From Proteromonas lacertae (lineage: Eukaryota > Sar > Bigyra > Opalinata > Proteromonadidae): DNA of 64,000 nucleotides. Location of the stretch: contig NGBS01000292.1 of assembly GCA_002245135.1 (NCBI GenBank), positions 496,001-560,000 on the forward strand, read 5' to 3'. Below are positions 37,106 through 47,631 of this stretch, piece by piece. A model generated the notes under the pieces. The model ran no database searches and was not told the DNA's origin. It was given only the letters and a program-made list of their open reading frames with translations. How positions within the stretch are numbered: the first letter of the stretch is position 1; each line of letters starts with the position of its first letter. Made by a program: the position numbers and the translations under genes.

Positions 37106-39002
37106 TCAAGGTTTATTCCTTACTAGATTACTTCCATCATACCAATAATCTCCTAATTCATTTATATCTAAAGTTTCTGTCTGTGATCCTCCATTATTGT
37201 TAAATATAATCTGTATAGGAGGTTGTTGATCTGTTATACTAATAAATGTCCAATCATCTTCTGTTTTGTCTATGAATTGTGTTCCAGGCCATGTAGTAGT
37301 AAATCCTTCTTTCCAATAGTGTAAATGTGAATATCCTTTACAGTATAATCTTATACAGTCTGGTTTTACTTCTTCCTGTTCAACTGGTTTTATTTCCTCT
37401 GTTGGTTTTATTTCTTCATTTTCTACTTGTTTTGGTATTTCTTCTACTGGTTTAGATTCTTCTTCTTCTTCTAGATTTGATGGTTCTTCTACTGGCTGTT
37501 GTTCTTCAGATGGATTTTCACTTTCATTCTCTTCCTCTTGATTATTCTCTATTGTTGTTGTTTCTGGAGTTTCTTCTTCTTCATGTTCTGCTACTATCTG
37601 CTTTATTTCATCATATAATTGTTTCTCCTTTTCAGCTTCCTCTTCCTCCTCTCTCCTTTTCTTCTCTATTTCCTCCTTTATTCTCATTTCTTCTTCCTCT
37701 TTTCTCTTCCTTTCTTCTTCCATCATCTTTCTTTGTATTTCACTCTGCCTTACTGCTTCTTCAGATGCTAATTTCTTTGCTTCTACTTCTGATTGTAATA
37801 CTTTATTTAATATTTCTAACTGCTCTTTATTTGAATTAATAAATGATATGGCATTCTCTCTTTGTTTACTACACCAGTCATCATATTTCGCTTTCTCTGA
37901 TAAAGACATGACTTGGAGTATTTGATATTCGATTCTGTTGTATTCGAGAGAAAAATGAAGTGATTCCTTTTGGATCTGACAATATTTTATCCAGTCCTTT
38001 CTTTAGCATCTTTTAATTTTTCGATTGATTCATTGTAATTCTTCCATAATTGTTCCTATAAAAAATAAAAATAAAAATTATTAAATAAAAATAATATATA
38101 CTTCTTCACTTATTGATAATTGTACTGATTTCAATCTGTTCACTATCACTCCTTTATTCTGTGATATTCTAGTCCATACTTTCAGTTAATGATTTGTAGG
38201 TATTTGATATATTATTCAACATCTCTTTAGGAATATATTTTGAATTATCAATCATCATTTTGGGCTTGATGGTATAGTTGCTTGTTTCTGCTGCTGCTGT
38301 TGTTGTTGTTGTTTATTTGAATTTATTTTATTAAGACTATTAGTAGTAGTAGATCCTGATGATAAGGATGATAATGAGATGGATATAGTTGGAGGTGCTT
38401 TAATTTGTGAGATTGTTAGAGCTGGTGGTGGAGGTAGTGGGTTTGAAGAATGATCGGCTGGTGTTGGTAATGGGGGAAGGTTGATAAATCGTCAGGAGTA
38501 AAGGGTAAAGAGTATGGATCAGTTTTGTATTTTTCAGTTACAACATTCATTAATTCTATTTCTTGTCCTGCGTATTTGTGAAATAAACGGTCTACTACAT
38601 CTAATTTTTGGGAATTTATTGCTCTGTACAACAATACGACTTTTCTTTTCATATATTCAATTTCAACTATTTTATGATAGAAGTATTAAATTATACTTTC
38701 CCCATAATTATACAACGGACATCCATACAATCTTTTTAGTTGTTGATTCAACTGACTAAAGTCAGTCCTATAATGATCAACAAAATTTGAAACCTTCGGT
38801 ACCTATTATTGTAATCACGAATATATAAATACATTTTCTGGTTTGTATTTACCATAATACTTATTCAGTCGATCTGTCATAAAACTACACTCAAATGAAG
38901 AGAAGTCATGCAAGATATCGCTACATTATATAATATCATATGAAAATACTGGATTTCAATATCTGATCTTAACTTATTAGAATGCTGTCTATCAATATCC
39001 AT
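37106..39002 (-). CDS. Coiled-coil protein with C-terminal starch-binding-like (CBM25/26) module
   Basis: Starts MDIDRQHSNKLRSDIEI, continues through helical exons (HYRTDFSQLNQQLKRLYGCPL, MKRKVVLLYRAINSQKLDVVDRLFHKY), a Pro-rich and poly-Gln linker, and a long coiled coil (QLWKNYNESIEKLKDAKE ... YDDWCSKQRENAISFINSNKEQL ... EERKRKEEEEMRIKEE). The last ~85 residues form a carbohydrate-binding-like beta module with IRLYCKGYSHLHYWKEG, TTTWPGTQFIDK, IQIIFNNNGGSQTETLDIN and DYWYDG, the pattern of CBM25/CBM26 (aromatic WPG and FNNG marks). No signal peptide, so it could tether cytosolic glycogen or starch. Reading frame needs one-base shifts at about 38477 (G-run), 38255 (A-run) and 38005; the protein stays convincing on both sides of each. 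Confidence 0.6.
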
Positions 39003-39057
39003 TAAAAATCAATCACATATAAATACTCATAATACAATTGTATTTTTGTATTAGAAA

Positions 39058-41404
39058 ATGAAATTAATTAAGCTGATCTGTTTGTTTTTGGTAGTTAATG
39101 TTACTCTTTGTTCAAAGGCATATAGATATTATAGCTATTCTGAGGTATAAAAACACTCCATAATTCTTAGATGGTTACTATCATGAAAGAAATGGCAAAT
39201 AGATATCCAAAGTATGTTAAATTAGAAACTACACAACAAAAGTATGGAATTTTCAGTCCAGGATCATGTGGTATTAAAATGTCCAATATTGTACTTTTTA
39301 TTTAGGTAATGGTCCTTGTGAACAGCATATGCTTACTATATCAAATTTTGAAATAAAGAGATACAAAGCTGAAGTCTATTTCAGTGGATGTTTACATGGA
39401 AATGAACGAATTGGTCCAAATGCTGTAATAGAAGCTGTATTCATAATAATTCAATTGTATTACCTATTTATAGGCAATGCTTCTAATAAGTAACAAAATG
39501 AAAGAAACAGGAGTTAATAATCTCTACGATTATGACGATATACCATACAACCCATGGTTAAGTCAATTATTAGATAAACGTGTGATAATAATGACACCAA
39601 TGACAAACCATCAAGGATATTATAAGAACCAAAGAGGAGAAAACGGTGTAGATCCAAATAGGGATTTTCCGTTTGGATTTTATCCACTAAGATTATTAGC
39701 AGGTAAATACAGTCATCATAAGACTAATAGAAGAAGTACAGTGAACAAATGTTTACAGTCAGCTACAGCTCAAGGTGTTCATGAGATATTTTTACATCAT
39801 AAAATACTATTGGCTTTAACATTTCATGGGGGTTGCAGAACTTTTGGCTATGAATGGGGTGCACCACAATATAGTATGAAATATATATATATATATTTAT
39901 TATTATATATTAATTTATATAGAAACAAATACGTATTGTCCTGATGATACAAGTCAAAAGTTAGTCAGTTCAAATATAGTAAAGATAGGTGGAAGTTATG
40001 ATGGTTATTACCCAGTTGGTCCAATTAATAAATTGGTTTATGCCGTACAAGGAGGTGCTGAAGATTGGGCTTATGGTGCTTCATGGGATAAAGAATATAC
40101 ACAATGTGAAAATATCATTTTTAAATATCTTATTATTTTCTTTAATATTATATAACTAATCCAAATTATCCCAGATCTAGATTACAGTATAATGATATGG
40201 ATTTAAGATCGAATTTCTTTTTAGTGGAAACTTCTGATGCAAAGATTCCTTCATCCAATACGTTGGGAAATAGCAGAGGATTAATGACGAGTAGTACAAC
40301 AGGTCATATAGCAAAGAATATACAGTATATTTTAATATTTTAATATTTATAGTGTTATTCTTGCAACAATTGATATAGCAGAACCTTATATCTTTTGGCC
40401 ATTTAAAAATAATATAATGAAAACAACATCAAATTCTGTTAATATTAATTTTGGTATTGGTGGAAGTCTTCTTCTTGATAGTATAGAGGTTTATTATACT
40501 GCTAATCTTAAATCAATTGATTTTCCAGAACCTTCTAAACTATCTCAAGATTCAATAGAATCATTCTATAAGAATTTTGAGTTTAATAAATTGGATGATA
40601 TTAAAATTGAACATAAACAAAGACCAAATCAATTTAATGCAGATCATAATTTATTGATGAATAATACAATTAAATATGAGATGAAGAATGAGTGTTGTAA
40701 TATGATATATATTAAATTTTCTGTTGATCAAAATTGGGCTACAAATGTATATATGTTAATAATTATAATAATTAATAGAGTATATCAGTTGCACCAAATC
40801 TCAAGCCTCAAACCCATTTTTCTAATTTAAGAACCAATCCAAATTGGAGGTTTAATTATAATGGTGAAACTATACATGGAAGAGTATATTGGTTTAGTGA
40901 TCCACTGATTGTAATGAAAAGTGATTGTGATATGAACAAGTGTATGAAAAAAACAACAAATAATGACAACAACAATGATAGAGATAATAATAACAATAAT
41001 AACCAAAACAGCAATAATAATAGCCAAAATAATAATAATAATAATCAAGTGAATGAAAACACTCCAAAACCAACTCATTTTTTTTGTCCAACTAACAACA
41101 ACAATAACAATAATAACTACAGCAATAATAATAACAATTCTAATAATAAAGTTAATCCACAACCGACTAATTCGAATAATAATAATCATAATTATAATAA
41201 TCATAATCAAAATACTTATAAACAAAACAAGTCAATTATCACTTTCTTATTTTCAACATGGACTGGTGTAATGTATATTTTACTTATTATTATTATTATG
41301 TTTATAGACTTGTAGCTTTTGCTAGTGTAGGTTTTTGCTGTTGTTTGTTTAAAGGATTTGGATTTTTAAGTGGTATTTGTAAAGGATATGAAAGAATAAA
41401 CTAA
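39058..41404 (+). CDS. Secreted, membrane-anchored M14 zinc carboxypeptidase
   Basis: Metallocarboxypeptidase. Signal peptide MKLIKLICLFLVVNVTLCS, then the catalytic domain: zinc ligands His and Glu in FSGCLHGNERIGPNA, the substrate-binding Asn-Arg in GVDPNRDFPFG, the third zinc His in LLALTFHGGCRTFGYEW, and the catalytic Glu in NFFLVETSDAK. Exons are split by introns of 25-60 nt. After a beta-rich domain (ILATIDIAEPYIFWPF to PLIVMKSDCDMNKC) comes a long Asn-rich linker (about 40960-41215) and a membrane span (ITFLFSTWTGVILVAFASVGFCCCLF) with a short tail ending YERIN. So the enzyme faces the lumen or cell surface. The active site looks complete. Divergent (55 bp) from the CBM protein gene. 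Confidence 0.88.
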
Positions 41405-41453
41405 ATATTTTAAATTCAATTATAAAATTATTAAAATAATAAATTATTAAAGT

Positions 41454-42282
41454 TTATACACTATTATTTATATCATTACAACAACAATCTTCCTCATTCT
41501 TTCTTTTCTGTAGTAAATAGCACCTTTTACGTTTTAAAGAGCAATATTCACATCCAGACTTACCTTTGGTAAATCTATTTGTTGATTTCAACTTTTTACA
41601 TCTAAAACATATTCTTAATTTTAATTCATTCTTTTCATCTTCCCAATCACGCAATTTATGCCAATTATCTACATCTAATGAACATTTCAAACATATATAT
41701 TTTCTTGGTTCAAGTTCACTTTCCACAAAAGCAAATGTTTGTGATTTATTACACATCTTAAAACATTTAGAGCATTTAACTAATTCAGTGGTTGAGGGCT
41801 TTCTGATCATGTCATGATTATTTTTATATTTATTCTGCAATCTATTATGTTTCTTTTTAACTAGACACAATTTACAATATTTATTGTTTTCATTAAACTT
41901 AGATTGTGATTTAAATGTTTTACATCTTAGACACATTTTTTTAATATCATTTACATCATCTCCCTTCCAATCTCTCAATCTTTTTATATCTTCAACTTCT
42001 TTTGAACAAGCCATACAAACAGGTTGACAATTGGATGAATTCCTGTCGTCTTGATATGCAAAGACATTATTTGCGTCAAAAATGTCTTTGCATTTAAAAC
42101 ACGTAACTTGTATTGTATGTTCATTATTAAGGATAGGAATATTGACTTCTTTCTCCTCTATTAATTTTATATCCACTGTCATTTGAACAGGCTGTAAAGC
42201 TGGACAAATTAATTTCATTACACTTTGTTGGGTTTATTTTATGTTCTATAGTTATTAAAGAAGTATTCACAAACCCGGCCAT
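41454..42282 (-). CDS. CxxC-rich zinc-binding protein, tandem copy 1
   Basis: About 255-275 residues. It holds four to five CxxC...CxxC units, for example VTCFKCKDIFDANNVFAYQD...PVCMACSKEVEDIKRLRDW, KKMCLRCKTFKSQSKFNENNKYCKLCLVKKK, VKCSKCFKMCNKSQTFAFVE...YICLKCSLDVDNWHKLRDW and LRICFRCKKLKSTNRFTKGKSGCEYC. The alternation of two zinc-ribbon-like types (CxKC...RDW and CxRCK...F...CxxC) is regular. The internal start MKLICPALQPVQMTV is open; an upstream MAGFVNTSLITIEHK would extend it if one base were shifted. Close paralogue follows upstream. Function unknown; nucleic-acid binding is an inference from the zinc pattern. Confidence 0.75.
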
Positions 42283-42465
42283 ATTTATATTATTTCTGTA
42301 TGTATACAGTAACACATAAAGAAATAAAAAGGTTTGATTATTGTTTGAATTTATTTTGTTCAACTTATTCTTAACCTATTTCCATTTATCGAAGAAAACA
42401 CATTTATATTCTACTACAAACAATTAATGGAAAATAAAACACATAAATTATTATATTTTAAATAT

Positions 42466-43489
42466 CTACACGTTATCAACATTCTCATCCTTATCAACAC
42501 TTTCTACACCATTAGAATTATCAATATTTTCCTTATTTTCAGAATTATCAACATTTTCAGTGTTTACACTAGCATCAACAAATTCAATTCTTTTTTTCTT
42601 CTTTTTTCCTCCATTATCTCTCTTTTCAATTAAATACAATCTTCTCCCTTTCAAAGAACAATAATCACATCCAGATTTACCATCCGAAAACCTATTAATC
42701 GACTTATATTTCTTACATCTATTACATAACTTTGTTATTGCTGGATCAGGATCATCTTCCCAATCTTTCAAAGTATAATAATTAAAAACATCTAAAGAAC
42801 ATTCCAAACATATATATTCCTTCTCTTGATACGTAGTTTCTACATACAGAAAGGTTTGAGATTTCTCAAACATCTTCAAACATTTACAACATTTTACTTC
42901 TTCTGTTGGTGCAAATACTCTTTGTATTGTATATCTTCTTTCTTCACTTTCTATCTTATTGGGTAATACTATTTCAGGATTTGTTTGATCTAATTTTCTC
43001 TTCATTTTCATTTCATTTATATAACTATTTCCATATTTACTTTTCATTAAACTTATTCTATTTTTTACAAGACATAAATTACAGGACTTTTTATTGTTTG
43101 CAAATCTGGATATAGGTTTAGTAGCTTTACATCTTGTACAATATTTTTTCTCTTCATTTATACCTACATCAACCCAATCTTTTAATCTTTTTAAATCATC
43201 AACTAGTTTTGAACATCTCATACATACAGGTTTAACATGAGATTTGTTTCTGTTATCTTGATAAGCAAATATGTCTTTTGATTGAAAACTTTCTTTACAT
43301 TTAAAACATATATAATTGTCTGACTCTTCACCATATGAATGATAATCCTCATTTACTTTCTCTTCCTCCTTGATTTACATTCACTGTCATTTGTATAGGC
43401 TGTAAAGCAGGACAAATTGACTGAATACTATCACATTCACTACTCTTCGGCTGTAAAAATGTATTAGAGTATTGTACCAATACATCCAT
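42466..43489 (-). CDS. CxxC-rich zinc-binding protein, tandem copy 2
   Basis: Paralogue of the previous gene, same orientation and same unit order: YICFKCKESFQSKDIFAYQD...CMRCSKLVDDLKRLKDW, KKYCTRCKATKPISRFANNKKSCNLC, VKCCKCLKMFEKSQTF...YICLECSLDVFNYYTLKDW and TKLCNRCKKYKSINRFSDGKSGCDYC. It adds a basic patch (KKKKKRIEF) and an Asn/Asp/Val/Glu-rich tail of ENVDNS-type repeats. The N-terminus MDVLVQYSNTFLQPKSSE shares CPALQPIQMTV with copy 1. Around 43370 the frame must shift one base (NVNQGG to EEEKVNED). Divergent (117 bp) from the RCC1 gene. Confidence 0.72.
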
Positions 43490-43606
43490 ATTTGCATTAT
43501 CGCTATATGGATACATCACACATAAAGAAAAATAAAAAAAGTTTGATTTCTGTTTGGTATTTGTTTTTTTCGTTTTTATTCCTTTTTAATAACTATATTA
43601 GTTACA

Positions 43607-45520
43607 ATGACAACAATAGAAAAATCGAAGAATAGAAAGACTAATCAGAATGGCCAAGAAGTATTTATTGACTTTTTATTCATAGATATTTGGAGTAGGT
43701 TATGATAATACAGGTCAAGCTGGATTTGGAGAAAGAATGATTTATGCAAATCCAATTCGTATAGAATTGCCAGGAAGAGCTCATATTGTATTATTTTAAT
43801 ATTTAATATAAATAAATAGAAAACATTAGCATGTAGTGATTATCACACTCTATTTTTATGTGATGATGGTAAAATATTTGTTTGTGGATCAAACAGATAC
43901 CATCAATGTTCAATGGGTGATAAAGATATAATTAAACCAAAACTATTAATGTCAAAAGAACAATATCAAAACACATTTGTAAGAGAAGAATTGAGAGAAC
44001 ATCAACCGCCTTTACCTAAAATGAAATATATTGCAGTTGGACCAAGATGTTCATTTGCAATTACATGTATTTATATTTAATATTTATTTAGATGATAATG
44101 TTGTATATCGATGGGGAAGGATATTAGGTGGAAAAAGTGATATTGAATTTCCGTATAATTTTAATTTTTTATTTATTAATTAAATAGTGAAGTATTTAAT
44201 GATTTTGAAGATATAGAAATAGATGAAATAAGTGTTGGTGAAAATCATGCAATTGTATTAACTTGTATATATATATATTATTTATTTGATTTTTATATAT
44301 AGCCAAAGGTACTGTATATTCATGGGGAGATAATACTTATGGTCAATTAGGTTTTATAACCAGTGAAAGTCAAATATCTCCATTATTGATTGAAGGAATG
44401 TTACTAGGTGTGAAAGTTATTAAAATATGTTCTGGAGATAATCATAATTTAATAATATGTGAAGCAAATTCAAGATCTTTGCTACCGCAAGAGAATGTAT
44501 CTAAGATTACAATCCATGATATACAAATAGCTAAAACTGAGCAAGAAAAGATGATTTTAAGACATATCTTATTTTTATTTAATATTTAAATAATTTTCAA
44601 TATTTTTCTTTAACAATAGTGCAAGTAAAATGAAAGAACAATTACATTCTGATAATCTACACAAAGATGGAGGTAGTTATCAATCAGTAATATTTGGTTG
44701 GGGTAAGAATAATTGTGGTCAAACTGGTGTAGATAATAACTTTGAAAATGTACCAGAACCTGTTTTATTAAAATCATTATGGAGTATGTGTCCAATAGAA
44801 ATAGCTTGTGGAATGGAACATAGTTTAGTATTAAATGGTATAGATATATATATATTATTTTGCTTATATATAGATGCTGGTTTAATCTATGCATTCGGAA
44901 GAGGTGATAATGGTGCTTTAGGAAATACATCATTCAATAATATATACAAACCTGAGCTGTTATTCCAATTAAAAGGTAAATATATGAAACATATCTATGC
45001 GTTTGGGAGAAATAGTTATTGTATTGAAGATAATGGAAGTGTATATGTTTGGGGAGATAATAAATATAAACAAAGTGGAATATCTTCAGCTAAGAAATTA
45101 ATAACACTTCCTAAAATAATAAGTGATCTTCCTTATTGTGAAATGATCAGTGGATGTAAATATTCAACTTACTTTGTTTGTAGTAGTAATAAAGTGAAAG
45201 AATATACAAATGTGAGTAAAATATATCAAAATAAAAATGGTGAAATGTATAGGCGATTTAATCATTTACATGCTTGGAACTATAATGTTGATGTGATGAG
45301 TGTAATTTGCAGTTCAATGAAAAAACCAATAGGTTATAAATGTGGATTATTATGTAATTATAAATGTATAAGTTGTAAGAAGACAATTTGTTATACTTGT
45401 GCATTTGTTTGTCATAAAGGTCATTGTATTGATAGTTATTGTAGCGATTGGGATGAGATTTGTGAATGTGAAGAAGAATGTAGTAGGAAAATTCCAACTT
45501 TGGAGGAAGATGAGCAATAA
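43607..45520 (+). CDS. RCC1-repeat protein with C-terminal UBR-box zinc finger
   Basis: Starts MTTIEKSKNRKTNQNGQE; introns of 25-50 nt. RCC1-type blades recur: IFGVGYDNTGQAGFGE, IFVCGSNRYHQCSMGD, VYRWGRILGG, VYSWGDNTYGQLGF, VIFGWGKNNCGQTGV, IYAFGRGDNGALGN and VYVWGDNKYKQSGI, each followed by a hydrophobic CG..H..V/A strand, so a complete seven-bladed propeller is likely. The last ~80 residues contain YKCGLLCNYKCISCKKTICYTCAFVCHKGHCIDSYCSDWDEICEC (read as two adjacent blocks), the Cys/His order of a UBR box. UBR boxes bind destabilising N-termini in E3 ligases, but no RING or HECT domain is present. Confidence 0.85.
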
Positions 45521-45710
45521 ATATGAGTATTTATTTAATGAAATGTTTATTTATTTGTTAGTAATTTGTTGTTCTATTACAACCTCAATAAATATTATAT
45601 CTTCTGTAAACTTGAATAAAACAACAACAAATGAAAAATAAAAACTAATTCTTTTATCATTTATTACATGTTATATTATTTTATTCAATATCATCAACAA
45701 TCTATAAAAA

Positions 45711-46361
45711 CTATAATTTCTCTCCAAATGCTATATCTCCTGCATCTCCCATTCCAGGATCTATATAAAACTTATCAGTTAGTTTTTCATCAAGATCTCC
45801 AATCCATAAGGTATAAGGTTCTCCTTTTAATTGTTCATTAACATAATCTACTCCTTGTCTTGATGCTAAAATACAAGCAATATGTGTATGTTTTGGTTTT
45901 CCTCCTTGTTTTAGTAGTTCATAATAAGCTTTTACCATTGAACCACCTGTAGCTAACATAGGATCAACTAACATGAGTATTTTACCATCAAGCGATGGAG
46001 TATAAACTGAATCATATCTTATTCCAACTGTTTTGTCTGGGTTGTAGAATCTTCTTGCGGATACAAATGAATTTCCTGCCATATCGAAAAACTTCAGAAA
46101 TCCTTCATGAAATGGAAGACCAGCTCTTAGAACAGATCCAATAACAACTTGATCTTTCAAAGTCATCACTTTTGCCTTGTTTACAGGAGTTTCAATTTCT
46201 TTCTCTTCGTATTCAAGTGTTTTGCTTATTTCATACGACATAATTTCAGCAACTCTCTCAATATTGGTACGATATCTCATTCTGTCGGGCTGTATTTCTT
46301 TATTTCGTAGTTCGGCTAAAAACTGACTACAAATGGAATTAGTTTTTGCTATTATATTCAT
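45711..46361 (-). CDS. upp: Uracil phosphoribosyltransferase, Bacteroidetes-like
   Basis: Converts uracil and PRPP to UMP. Single uninterrupted exon of 216 residues, unusual here where nearly every gene is spliced. Motifs: MRYRTNIERVAEIMSYEISKT, VVIGSVLRAGLPFHEGFLKFF, PRPP-binding loop LMLVDPMLATGGSMV and uracil-binding GDAGDIAFGEK at the C-terminus. The pattern (ERIGEIMAYEISKTLEY, SILRAGLPMHQGFLNYFD, GLGDAGDLAYGEK) is, from memory, that of Bacteroidetes UPRTs rather than of fungal, plant or Gram-positive/proteobacterial enzymes. No targeting peptide. A lateral acquisition is likely but needs a tree. Confidence 0.93.
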   Translation of the reverse strand: MNIIAKTNSICSQFLAELRNKEIQPDRMRYRTNIERVAEIMSYEISKTLEYEEKEIETPVNKAKVMTLKDQVVIGSVLRAGLPFHEGFLKFFDMAGNSFVSARRFYNPDKTVGIRYDSVYTPSLDGKILMLVDPMLATGGSMVKAYYELLKQGGKPKHTHIACILASRQGVDYVNEQLKGEPYTLWIGDLDEKLTDKFYIDPGMGDAGDIAFGEKL

Positions 46362-46461
46362 TTAAAGCAAAGATAAAAAGTCGAGCTTATGCTTGAATAT
46401 TTTTCAATTCTATTTTAATTTTGCAAGACAAAAGTAATAAAACATTACATAATAATAACAT

Positions 46462-47482
46462 TTAATATTGTATACTTATCTTTCTACCTGGATATAATCC
46501 CTGTAAAGTCAAGTCATACTTTTCACGAATATAATTATCTAATTAAACAATATTAATTCAAATATTATACTCGTCACAAATATTTCGTCTAATTTAACAC
46601 ATTCACCAATACGTGTTAAGAATATCTGATAGCTTTCGTCAGTGATACCATTCTTTTCTGCTGCAATAGTTTTAATTAAAGGTATATAACTTAATTTTTG
46701 ACTGAAATATGAAAAACCTTTATCAGTAATATTATTTTCACCCATCCATAAGTATTCTAACTCTTGAATATACTTCAAAGCATCACAAAAATACACAAAC
46801 ATTTCATATCCTATTTTATTGCCTGTTATATCTAAATCTTTTAAGTTTCTAACTGTATAAAAGTGATCACTAAACCATTCCATTGCAAAATCACCTTCTA
46901 ATGTTTTTCTAACATCAAGCATACCATCATTGTGTTGTCTAAATTCGATAAACTTCTTGTTTACTGAATCTCCTATTATATAGATTATATATTTATATAT
47001 TATACTTGTATTATCTTCTATCTTATGGATTTTTGTGTAATAGAAATCAGTATCAATCACTAACTTCGACAGTTGAATGAAATTTTCTATATCAAATCCA
47101 CCTTCTTTTATAAGCTCTTCTTCATAGAGAGTGTTAGAGTCTTCCATTTGCATCGTTGTTAGTTTCAACTTCCATATCAGCGTTAGTATCACTCTCAATT
47201 ACTATCTTGGTGTACTGATCTATTTTGCCCTTTAAAATTGATTCATCATATCCCATCAAGTCACAATAAATTTTCTTGAAGTGAATTTTTGTATACACTG
47301 TTAATCCTGCAACTTCTTTTTTGATTATAACTTTTGATATATTGTTACTATCCGATATTAATCTTACAACCTTTTCCAACCCAAGTTTCGTTAAAATCTT
47401 TGAACATTCTGAAGTATATCAAGATATGCTTCCTTGGACAGGAAGAAATATCAATTATTTCATCTTTATCTTCTATTTCCAT
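46462..47482 (-). CDS. Leucine-rich repeat (RNI-like) protein
   Basis: Starts MEIEDKDEIIDIS (47482). Exons then give an N-terminal region (EKVVRLISDSNNISKVIIKKEV; YCDLMGYDESILKGKIDQ), a helical linker, and RI-type LRRs: VRNLKDLDITGNKIGYEMFVYFCDAL, IQELEYLWMGENNITDKGFSYFSQKL and LIKTIAAEKNGITDESYQIF. The last exon ends LQGLYPGRKISIQY. Introns of 30-40 nt. A one-base shift is needed near 47400 to join the first exon to the second. Length about 320 residues. Similar LRR class to the 36-kb gene, possibly a distant paralogue. Confidence 0.68.
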
Positions 47483-47631
47483 TTGTATTAGTTATAAAAA
47501 TTTAATTATGTAGTATATTCTGTTGAAATGGAATTTACACACAAAAACAGAAAAATTACATAAATATATCCGTTTCACCTTTTTTCTTTTTACATAGAGA
47601 TATGACAAACAAACAAAATAAATATAAATAT

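Noticed and set aside
40827-41225. Minus-strand Ile-rich frames near 41 kb
   Set aside because: Antisense of the poly-Asn linker of the M14 carboxypeptidase.
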